Source: CAISGS01 sp044376615 (GTDB taxonomy: Bacteria; Pseudomonadota; Alphaproteobacteria; Caulobacterales; Caulobacteraceae). Taken from it: DNA of 5,114 nt. Shown piece after piece: positions 1 to 5,114 of this stretch; positions within the stretch are counted from its first letter, which is position 1; each line of letters starts with the position of its first letter. The stretch spans positions 1 through 5,114 of the forward strand of contig JBILKO010000142.1 of the NCBI GenBank assembly GCA_044376615.1, read 5' to 3'. The position numbers were made by a program, and so were the translations under genes. The notes under the pieces are model-generated. The model was given only the letters and a program-made list of their open reading frames with translations, searched no databases and was not told where the DNA came from.

Positions 1-519
1 AGCCCCGTACTGATCCTTGCCCCACGCCATCCCGACCGCGGTCCCAGCCTAGAGGCCAGCCTTCACAATCTTGCGATCGGAAAGGTAGCGCGACGCTCGC
101 AAGCCCAAACGATTAACGCCGATACAATGGTCTATATTGCCGACACGCTTGGCGAAATGGGGCTTTTTTATCGGCTCGCGGACCTAACCATTATGGGAGG
201 ATCCTTGGTGCCAGGCATTGGCGGTCATAACCCGCTTGAGCCTGGAAGGTTAGGCTGCGTTATCCTTTCTGGAAATCAGGTCTTTAACTTTTCGAAAGTC
301 TATGCGGATATGGTGGAAATGGGCGGCGTTCAGCTTGTCGCCAATGAGGCCGAACTCATGAAGGCGCTTAATCTCATCTGGCAAGACCAGACCCGGGGCG
401 AGGCCATGGCGGCAGCGGCCCTGGATTATTGCGCGCGTGAGGCTAAGGACCTGGACCGTCTTTGGGACAGCCTCATACCCATCCTACCAGCTAAGTCTCA
501 GCACGGTGCCAGCGCATGA
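1..519 (+). CDS. waaA: 3-deoxy-D-manno-octulosonic acid (Kdo) transferase, 3' part only
   Basis: Family GT30 enzyme (also called KdtA) that transfers Kdo from CMP-Kdo to the lipid IVA precursor on the cytoplasmic face of the inner membrane. The reading frame is open from base 1, so the gene starts upstream; 172 residues are visible of a protein that is usually about 420-430 residues long. What remains is the C-terminal, nucleotide-sugar-binding half of the GT-B fold. Visible family blocks are APRHPDRG (fragment residues 7-14), ADTLGEMGLFY (47-57), GGSL (66-69) and the very conserved GGHNPLEP (74-81), followed by a QVFNF segment that matches the family's 'TFNF' block. The N-terminal half with the catalytic base and membrane-association surface lies outside the window. 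The TGA stop overlaps the ATG of lpxK (ATGA), so the two genes are probably cotranscribed and translationally coupled. The first in-frame ATG, at base 127, lies inside conserved sequence and is not the start. Confidence 0.95.
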   Translation, partial: SPVLILAPRHPDRGPSLEASLHNLAIGKVARRSQAQTINADTMVYIADTLGEMGLFYRLADLTIMGGSLVPGIGGHNPLEPGRLGCVILSGNQVFNFSKVYADMVEMGGVQLVANEAELMKALNLIWQDQTRGEAMAAAALDYCAREAKDLDRLWDSLIPILPAKSQHGASA

Positions 520-1532
520 GTTTTTCAACGCCGCGCTGGTGGTATGTGCGCAAGGGCGCGCCCTATTTGCGGCTAGTCTTATGGCCACTGGCCTGGATCT
601 GGGCGGGTGTCACGGCCTGGCGCATTGGCCATGCCAAGCCGGGTGATCCAGGCGTTCCGGTAATCTGTGTCGGCAATCTGACTCTCGGCGGGGCCGGTAA
701 GACGCCCGTCGTGCGCGAGATTCTGCTGCGCCTGACCAAGGCCAAGATCAAGGCCCATGGACTATCTCGGGGCCATGGCGGCCGGGCCGTTGGCCCCCTT
801 CAGGTCGATCCCGACAATCATGATGCGGCCATGGTTGGGGATGAACCCCTAATGCTCGCCCAGGATTTCCCGTTTTGGGTGGCACAAGACCGGCTGGCCG
901 GGGCCAAGGCGGCCAAGGCAGCGGGCGCTGATGTCGTGGTCATGGATGATGGCCACCAAAACCCATCGGTCAAAAAGGCCCTGTCGATCATAGTCGTGGA
1001 CGGCGAAACGCGCGGTCAGGAATGGCCCTTCGGTGATGGGGCTGTGTTTCCTGTCGGGCCGATGCGAGAGCCGCTAAAAAAAGGCCTGGCCCGCGCCGAT
1101 GCTGTGGTCGTGCTCTTGCCGCATGGCATGAGCAAGATTGATGACGAGCTAAAGGTCCTGTTTGGCTACAAACCGGTCCTGATCGCCCGTATTGAAGCCC
1201 CTGCCCCGCCGCCGCGTGGCCCACAATTGGGTTTTGCCGGCGTCGGCAAGCCCTGGAAGGTCGAACGCGCCTTGACCGAGGCCGGCTGCCAATTGGTCGA
1301 TTTTGCGCCCTTCCCCGATCACGATCCTTATGATGACGAGACCTTGACCTTCTTGGCCGGCCGCGCGGCCTTATTCGGCGCAGGCATGGTCACGACCGAG
1401 AAGGACTGGGTCCGCTTGCCCATGCATTGGCGATTGAGGGTCACGCCCTGGCCGGTGCGGGCCAAGTTTGAAAACGAAGCCATGCTCGACCTCTTGCTTG
1501 CCAAGGCCATGGGCGACAAGCCCGCCGCCTAA
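516..1532 (+). CDS. lpxK: Tetraacyldisaccharide 4'-kinase (lipid A 4'-kinase)
   Basis: LpxK phosphorylates the 4' position of tetraacyldisaccharide-1-phosphate with ATP to give lipid IVA, the acceptor used by WaaA encoded just upstream. The 338 residues are a normal family length. A hydrophobic N-terminal stretch (about residues 18-35, rich in L, V and W) fits the membrane anchor. The P-loop GNLTLGGAGKTP is at 53-64, LSRGHGG at 83-89, GDEP at 108-111, DDGHQN at 144-149 (the family's DDGFQ block with the Phe replaced by His), GPMREP at 181-186, FAGVGKP at 240-246, FPDHDPY at 266-272 and TTEKDWVRL at 293-301. The ATG shares ATGA with the waaA stop; only a poor Shine-Dalgarno match precedes it, so translational coupling is likely. 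The TAA stop overlaps the stop of the convergent asnB-like gene. Identity is firm from the P-loop plus these family blocks. Confidence 0.97.
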   Translation: MSFSTPRWWYVRKGAPYLRLVLWPLAWIWAGVTAWRIGHAKPGDPGVPVICVGNLTLGGAGKTPVVREILLRLTKAKIKAHGLSRGHGGRAVGPLQVDPDNHDAAMVGDEPLMLAQDFPFWVAQDRLAGAKAAKAAGADVVVMDDGHQNPSVKKALSIIVVDGETRGQEWPFGDGAVFPVGPMREPLKKGLARADAVVVLLPHGMSKIDDELKVLFGYKPVLIARIEAPAPPPRGPQLGFAGVGKPWKVERALTEAGCQLVDFAPFPDHDPYDDETLTFLAGRAALFGAGMVTTEKDWVRLPMHWRLRVTPWPVRAKFENEAMLDLLLAKAMGDKPAA

Positions 1533-3271
1533 CGCCTCGTAAGCAGCGCGTTCAAGGCCTGTATTGGCGCCTCGCCCTCAATATGAATCGCATACCAGAG
1601 CGCATAAAACAGTAGCGGCCAGCGGCTCGCGCTATACCGTTCATCTGAAAACACCGTGCGCACGGCCTCAAGATCACAGACCTGAGCAATCCCAGCGCAC
1701 TGGGCAATCCTGGGTCCCAAGTCCGCGGCATAGGGCGCAATCCAGGTCGCGACCGGCACCGTAAAGCCCTTTTTCTTGGCGAAAGGCTCAGCGGCCGGGC
1801 AATGCCTTGCGAGCCATTGACGCAACAGCCACTTGCCCATCCGGCCGCGCACCTTCATCCGGTCTGGCAGGTGAAAGGCAAAGGCGGCAACGGCGGGGTC
1901 CAGAAATGGCGTTCGGCCTTCCAGCCCATGGGCCATCAGGCAGCGGTCAAGCTTGATCAGGAGGTCATTGGGCAGCCAGGTAACAATATCGCCGTATTGC
2001 GCGCTTTGCAGCGCGCTCAGGCCCTTGGGTGCCTTGGCCGCCGCGCGCCAACGGGCAAGAGCGCCCGCGCCGCGATCTTTTAAGAACGGCGCTAGGATTT
2101 GCGGCTCCGCAGGCCGCCCACCGAGCCAGCGAGGTCTCAGGGCCCGGCGATAGCGACCATAGCCGCCAAACAGCTCGTCCCCGCCTTCGCCCGTCAGAAC
2201 GACAGTAAGGTCACCCTTGGCGGCCTCAGCCAACCTGTAGGTCGGCAGGCTGGCATAGTCGCTGGTGGGGTCATCCATGGCCCAGACCACTTGCGGCAAG
2301 ATGCGCCAAAAGTCGGCCTCATCAAAGCTTACCTCGCGCCAGTCGAGTTTCAGGGCCTTGGCAACGCGCTCGGCCTGTCGGCGTTCATCGCGCGCCTGCC
2401 AAGCCTCGTCATCAGGCAATTCAAAGCCGCAGGTAAAGGCCGTAACCGGTCTGGCATTGAGACGGCTCATCACGGTCGCGATCGTCGCGGAATCAATACC
2501 GCCGGACAGGAACAGGCCATAAGGCACGTCAGAGCGTTGGTGCACACTAACACTATCTTCGAGGATCCGGTCGAGGGCTAGCAGCAGGTCTTCTTCCCAA
2601 CGCGGGAAGACGGCGGGCTTTGGCGGCAGGGCCGGGCGATAGGTTGGCTGACCAATCTGGCCATCACTCACGGGCTGAACAGCACCAGGCGCGAGCCGTT
2701 GGACCTCATCATATACGGTGCCATCAGTCAGACTATAGTTGAGGCACAAGAGCTCTTCGATACGTTCAGGCACTATGCCGGGACGCGCGTCCAACAATAG
2801 GGCGCGCGGTTCCGACGCGAAGGCCAGCCCTGGTCCGCGCCGTGTCCAATAGAGCGGTTTGATCCCAAACGGATCACGCACCAGCCAGGTGCCCTTATCC
2901 GGCGCAATCAGGCAAAGGGCATACATGCCGCGCAGACGATCAAAGGCGCGGGGACCCTCGCGTTCAAACAGGTGAAGTAGGGGCTCGAAATCTGAGCCCG
3001 TCGATAGGTGCGCCGTCAGGCCGTGGTCTCGGGCCAGTTCCTTATAATTATAGATCTCGCCATTACCGATGGCCGTTAAATCGTCGCGTTGAAGCGGCTG
3101 CCAGCCACCTTCAAGGTCGATGACGGATAGGCGCGCATGGGCCAGGGCCCAGCCTGGGCCAAAGGCGGTGCGAATACCATCTGGACCGCGATGGGCGATC
3201 GATTGGATCATGGCCGCGATCGGCGAGCGATCGGGTCCAAAATGACCAAGCAGACCGGCTATGCCGCACAT
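1529..3271 (-). CDS. asnB: Asparagine synthetase (glutamine-hydrolysing) / AsnB-family amidotransferase
   Basis: Two-domain, cytosolic class II amidotransferase of 580 residues. The start is set at the ATG at 3271 because it makes the sequence begin Met-Cys-Gly-Ile-Ala-Gly: Cys2, exposed after Met removal, is the glutaminase nucleophile. A purine-rich GGGGAGAG lies just upstream; the longer frame from 3286 would bury this Cys. Glutaminase domain (about 1-210): HRGPDG 27-32, Arg47 in AHARLSVID, NGEIYNY 70-76, TGSD 91-94, VRDPFGIKPLYW 131-142. Synthetase domain (about 225-560): PP-loop SGGIDS 256-261, LTGEGGDELFGGY 359-371, and a DRCLMAHGLEGRTPFLD block (442-458). Known chemistry is ATP activation of a carboxylate (aspartate in AsnB) and transfer of ammonia from glutamine. 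It overlaps the upstream glycosyltransferase gene by 13 bases, suggesting an operon for a surface glycan. In such loci related proteins may amidate sugar acids, so the true substrate is uncertain although the family is not. Confidence 0.93.
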   Translation of the reverse strand: MCGIAGLLGHFGPDRSPIAAMIQSIAHRGPDGIRTAFGPGWALAHARLSVIDLEGGWQPLQRDDLTAIGNGEIYNYKELARDHGLTAHLSTGSDFEPLLHLFEREGPRAFDRLRGMYALCLIAPDKGTWLVRDPFGIKPLYWTRRGPGLAFASEPRALLLDARPGIVPERIEELLCLNYSLTDGTVYDEVQRLAPGAVQPVSDGQIGQPTYRPALPPKPAVFPRWEEDLLLALDRILEDSVSVHQRSDVPYGLFLSGGIDSATIATVMSRLNARPVTAFTCGFELPDDEAWQARDERRQAERVAKALKLDWREVSFDEADFWRILPQVVWAMDDPTSDYASLPTYRLAEAAKGDLTVVLTGEGGDELFGGYGRYRRALRPRWLGGRPAEPQILAPFLKDRGAGALARWRAAAKAPKGLSALQSAQYGDIVTWLPNDLLIKLDRCLMAHGLEGRTPFLDPAVAAFAFHLPDRMKVRGRMGKWLLRQWLARHCPAAEPFAKKKGFTVPVATWIAPYAADLGPRIAQCAGIAQVCDLEAVRTVFSDERYSASRWPLLFYALWYAIHIEGEAPIQALNALLTRR

Positions 3272-4296
3272 GTGGGCTCTCCCCATTCGGCCAACAGATT
3301 GCGCCAGCGCGCGACCACCGAGGCCTTGGAAAACTCGGCCTGAACATGAGCAAGGCCATTAGCAATCAGTTGGGCTGAGAACGCCTTATCCTTCAGGATC
3401 TGGGCGACGCCGTCGGCGAGGGCATCGGAGTCATCGATCGGGACCAGCAAACCATCCGTGCCTGGTATGATCAACTGGGATGGCCCCTGGCTCGCGGCTG
3501 CAACTATTGGCAAGCCATGAGCCCAGCACTGAATGACAACATTGCCTAGCGGCTCATAGCGCGATGGAAACAGGCACACATCCGCAGTTTGATAGAGCGC
3601 CGAGGCATCATCGCGCCAGCCTAGAAACCGTACCCTGTCGCTGACGCCAAGGTCCATCGCTAAAGCCTTCAGCGCCGCCTCCAACGGCCCAGTGCCCGCA
3701 ATCCAGAGATAAGCCTCTGGAAGCTTTTGCAGGGCCTTTAGGCTGATATCATGGGCCTTGACCTGGTGCAGGCGGCCCATGGACAGAAGCAGCGGCACGC
3801 CGCTTGGCGTATCTAGGGTATCGCGCGCGACCGTCAGATCACTTCCGGTCTCAGCAAAGTTGGGAATATAGACAGCCCGGTCAGACGGCCAGCCCTCGGC
3901 GACCATCCAGCGCGCTATGTCAGGCGTATTGCCAACCAGAACGTCAAAGCCGCGATAATTCTTGAGGTCATAATAGCCGCCCAGTCGGCCGATCCGGGCC
4001 CAAGGACCGGAGGGCGTATGGCGCGCAGCTCGGTTCATCCAGGCGACTAGAACCTTTGCATCTACCCGCCGCGCCAAGGCCCGGAGCCTTGGCCGGGTCA
4101 AGATATCTAGGGGTCCACCAAAGCCAAAAACCCGTGTGGGAATGGCTGCGGCTTGAAGCGTCGCCTCGCGCCCAGCGTGAGCCCTAATCGCGGTACCCTG
4201 TTTTAGCCCAGATAGGCTCAGGGCTTTAACCAGGTCGCTATAATAGGTCTCCGCCCCGCCATCGGCAGACGAGCCCAGCAGATGAAGCACGCTCAT
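3259..4296 (-). CDS. GT4-type (group 1) glycosyltransferase, probably LPS or surface glycan
   Basis: A 345-residue GT-B glycosyltransferase expected to transfer a sugar from a nucleotide sugar to a glycan or lipid-linked acceptor at the cytoplasmic face of the inner membrane. The N-terminal domain has a glycine-rich acceptor-side loop (GGAE at 13-16) and a WMNRAARH segment (86-93), with RLGGYYDLKNYR (104-115) and GNTPDIARWM (122-131) after it, blocks I associate with alphaproteobacterial LPS-type transferases. The C-terminal domain has GRLHQVKAHD (174-183, usual form GRLxxxKGxD), GTGP (201-204), RVRFLGWRDD (221-230) and FPSRYEPLGNVVIQCWAHGLPIVA (243-266). The usual EX7E pair is Glu248...Gln256, with the second Glu replaced. 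There is no signal peptide or clear membrane helix. The ATG at 4296 is preceded by AGGG with 7 bases between. It overlaps asnB by 13 bases and probably heads that operon. Sugar donor and acceptor cannot be read from the sequence. Confidence 0.9.
   Translation of the reverse strand: MSVLHLLGSSADGGAETYYSDLVKALSLSGLKQGTAIRAHAGREATLQAAAIPTRVFGFGGPLDILTRPRLRALARRVDAKVLVAWMNRAARHTPSGPWARIGRLGGYYDLKNYRGFDVLVGNTPDIARWMVAEGWPSDRAVYIPNFAETGSDLTVARDTLDTPSGVPLLLSMGRLHQVKAHDISLKALQKLPEAYLWIAGTGPLEAALKALAMDLGVSDRVRFLGWRDDASALYQTADVCLFPSRYEPLGNVVIQCWAHGLPIVAAASQGPSQLIIPGTDGLLVPIDDSDALADGVAQILKDKAFSAQLIANGLAHVQAEFSKASVVARWRNLLAEWGEPTCAA
3277..3284 (-). promoter_or_regulatory. Ribosome binding site that fixes the asnB start
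   Basis: Read on the - strand, GGGGAGAG precedes the ATG at 3271; the GGAG core ends 7 bases before that ATG. The upstream alternative ATG (3286) overlaps this site, so a ribosome bound here would start at 3271. The site lies inside the last codons of the glycosyltransferase gene, which allows independent initiation within the overlap. Confidence 0.65.
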
Positions 4297-4386
4297 GGCC
4301 GAACCCTACCGGCAACCGCGCTCGACCCCAAGGCCTGGCTAGCCGGGATGGCGTAATTCTTGCGGAAATATCGGCAAATCTTGGCC

Positions 4387-4405
4387 TTGAAGCGGGCCGC
4401 TTCAA
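4387..4405. repeat. Perfect 9-bp inverted repeat with 1-base centre, operator-like
   Basis: TTGAAGCGG (4387-4395), a single G, then CCGCTTCAA (4397-4405). The arms are perfectly complementary. The left half includes the presumed -35 box of the tRNA promoter, and the right half fills most of the spacer. With only one centre base it suits a dimeric protein-binding site better than an RNA hairpin, and it would lie upstream of the transcript start in any case. It sits in the divergent gap between the tRNA and the - strand glycosyltransferase gene, so it could affect either. By symmetry it places a TTGAAG on the - strand too, but no good -10 follows it there. Confidence 0.55.
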
Positions 4406-4415
4406 CCCCTATAAG
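4387..4415 (+). promoter_or_regulatory. Sigma70-like promoter for the tRNA gene
   Basis: TTGAAG (4387-4392) and TATAAG (4410-4415) are separated by exactly 17 bases, a close match to the housekeeping -35/-10 consensus. Transcription would begin near 4422, leaving a leader of roughly 20 bases before the mature tRNA 5' end at 4441. The call rests on motif match and placement only. Confidence 0.65.
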
Positions 4416-4440
4416 CCATGCCTCGCTTGGCGATACCCAT

Positions 4441-4517
4441 GGCTGGGTAGCTCAGATGGTTAGAGCGGTGGATTCATAACCCACAGGTCGGCGGTTCGAT
4501 CCCGCCTCCAGCCACCA
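4441..4517 (+). tRNA. tRNA-Met (CAT), elongator type
   Basis: A 77-base cloverleaf. The acceptor stem is GGCTGGG with TCCAGCC (one G-T pair). The D arm is GCTC/GAGC, the anticodon loop TTCATAA carries CAT, the variable loop is AGGTC, the T stem is GGCGG/CCGCC around TTCGATC, and discriminator A plus CCA are encoded. G1 pairs with C72, unlike initiator tRNA. The anticodon stem GTGGA/CCCAC has four Watson-Crick pairs and an A-C mismatch at 31-39 next to the loop. A CAT anticodon could also belong to a lysidine-modified tRNA-Ile, but the body resembles bacterial elongator Met tRNAs more. No intrinsic terminator with a T-run directly follows it on this strand. Confidence 0.9.
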
Positions 4518-4596
4518 CTATCGCCCCAGGCTTTCCTCATCAAAATCTTCGAGCGATCGCCAGCTTGGCGCTTCAAATCCCTTGGTCGCTCAGCGA

Positions 4597-4633
4597 CAAA
4601 ACAAAAAGGGCCGATGGAGTGATCCACCGGCCC
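4597..4633 (-). terminator. Rho-independent terminator of the TonB receptor gene
   Basis: Read on the - strand, an 11-bp stem GGGCCGGTGGA / TCCATCGGCCC with one G-T pair and a TCAC loop (4633-4608) is followed by TTTTTGTTTT. It lies 24 bases beyond the receptor stop codon. In the + direction the same stem is followed by AGTCTTTGTGTTT, a much poorer T-run, so any termination of the tRNA transcript here would be weak. Confidence 0.88.
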
Positions 4634-4657
4634 AGTCTTTGTGTTTCAGCTTGTCGC

Positions 4658-5114
4658 TTAGAACGACTTTTGGACGCTGATACCGAAGGTCCGAGGCTCA
4701 AGAATAAAGCCGTTCTGGAACAGGCCCGAAGAGTCGTCGGTCAGGTAAAGGTCCGTTAGCGGCTCATCATCAAGCAGGTTCTTTACATAGGCTTCGACCT
4801 GAAGACCCATGCCCGAATTGACGACTTGGAGCGTCGCATTGACGTTCTCCCAGGCATTAATCCGATCCGCAAAGGTGTTGTATATCCGCGAATAAGTTTC
4901 GCCCTGGTGGTAATAGTCACCGCGTAGGGTCGCTTCCCAACCGCTTGGCAGGTTCCAAGTGTATTGAGCACCAACTGAGATGGTCGCCTTAGGCGAGTTC
5001 GGCAATTCCTTGCCCTTGAGGTTTACCGGGATACCATCACTGACTGGGATATTGATGCCAAAAGCCGCGAGCGGGTTGGCGGCTCCTGTGAAGGCACCTG
5101 AGCAAATCCCGAGC
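4658..5114 (-). CDS. TonB-dependent outer-membrane receptor, C-terminal part only
   Basis: The frame is open to the right edge, so the 5' part of the gene is beyond the window; 151 residues are visible. They are the last beta strands of a 22-strand outer-membrane barrel that imports ligands using TonB/ExbBD energy. Diagnostic features are the segment NLKGKELPNSPKATISVGAQYTW (about fragment residues 34-56), matching the family's 'GkrlpnaPk' pattern, then alternating polar/hydrophobic strands, YVKNLLDDEPLTD (the usual 'vkNLfde' block), EPRTFGISVQKSF at the end, and a terminal Phe as used for outer-membrane assembly. A TTG at 5005 is not a start because family sequence continues upstream of it. 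The N-terminal plug, TonB box and signal peptide are not in the window, so the ligand cannot be inferred. A strong terminator follows the TAA stop. Confidence 0.9.
   Translation of the reverse strand, partial: LGICSGAFTGAANPLAAFGINIPVSDGIPVNLKGKELPNSPKATISVGAQYTWNLPSGWEATLRGDYYHQGETYSRIYNTFADRINAWENVNATLQVVNSGMGLQVEAYVKNLLDDEPLTDLYLTDDSSGLFQNGFILEPRTFGISVQKSF

Noticed and set aside
988..1224. - strand open frames opposite lpxK (also 563-751 and 1328-1519)
   Set aside because: They are antisense to a complete, motif-rich lpxK; the composition is low-complexity Arg/Ala-rich and no start signal is evident.
2099..2581. 160-residue + strand open frame, with shorter ones at 1802-2083, 1953-2153 and 2265-2522
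   Set aside because: All lie antisense within the well-supported asnB-like gene, show no recognisable family pattern, and are of the kind expected opposite a GC-rich coding sequence.
3272..3286. Longer asnB start (MGRAH extension)
   Set aside because: It would remove the Cys2 nucleophile from the N-terminus and overlaps the Shine-Dalgarno of the internal ATG.
4297..4386. A promoter for the - strand glycosyltransferase-asnB unit
   Set aside because: One is expected here, but I found no pair of -35/-10 boxes with good match and spacing on the - strand, so I do not place it.
4441..4517. tRNA as an attachment site for an integrated element
   Set aside because: No integrase, no repeated tRNA 3' end elsewhere in the window, and neighbours on both sides look like ordinary chromosomal genes.
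4585..4597. Palindrome GTCGCT-C-AGCGAC as a tRNA terminator
   Set aside because: It is followed by A-rich sequence on the + strand, not T, and the stem is only 5 bp with a 3-base loop; likely chance beside the real terminator.
4565..4759. 64-residue + strand open frame after the tRNA
   Set aside because: It runs through the receptor's terminator and antisense into the receptor coding sequence, with no protein signature.
4658..5005. A complete small protein starting at TTG 5005
   Set aside because: Recognisable TonB-receptor sequence continues in frame upstream to the window edge, so this is an internal codon of a truncated larger gene.

Overview
The window looks like a chromosomal segment of a Gram-negative alphaproteobacterium. 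The evidence is a lipid A/Kdo gene pair, a TonB-dependent receptor that ends in the usual outer-membrane Phe, moderately high GC, and alphaproteobacterial protein signatures such as the LpxK block DDGHQNP and the glycosyltransferase block RLGGYYDLKNYR. The receptor tail resembles those common in Caulobacterales and Sphingomonadales, but I cannot fix the genus from sequence alone.

Layout, left to right. (1) On the + strand, the 3' part of waaA (Kdo transferase, 1-519) overlaps lpxK (lipid A 4'-kinase, 516-1532) by 4 bases (ATGA). (2) On the - strand, a GT4-type glycosyltransferase (4296-3259) is followed by an AsnB-type glutamine-dependent amidotransferase/asparagine synthetase (3271-1529). 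These two overlap by 13 bases and look like one transcription unit, reading toward lpxK. lpxK and asnB converge and their stop codons share the bases CTAA, so no intergenic terminator fits between them. (3) A 144-base divergent gap (4297-4440) carries a good sigma70-like promoter for a + strand tRNA, overlapped by a perfect 9+1+9 inverted repeat. (4) An elongator-type tRNA-Met(CAT) with encoded CCA lies at 4441-4517. (5) After a 140-base gap containing a strong - strand intrinsic terminator (4597-4633) comes the 3' end of a - strand TonB-dependent receptor gene (4658 to the window edge).

How the genes may work together. WaaA and LpxK complete the Kdo-lipid A part of lipopolysaccharide at the inner membrane. 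The adjacent glycosyltransferase and amidotransferase pair is plausibly a cell-surface sugar module (LPS core or O-antigen), with the AsnB-like protein either making asparagine or amidating a sugar or other acid. That functional link is inferred from context. I see no mobile element, CRISPR array or clearly new system. The more unusual points are the EX7Q variant in the glycosyltransferase, the palindrome over the tRNA promoter and the overlapping convergent gene ends.
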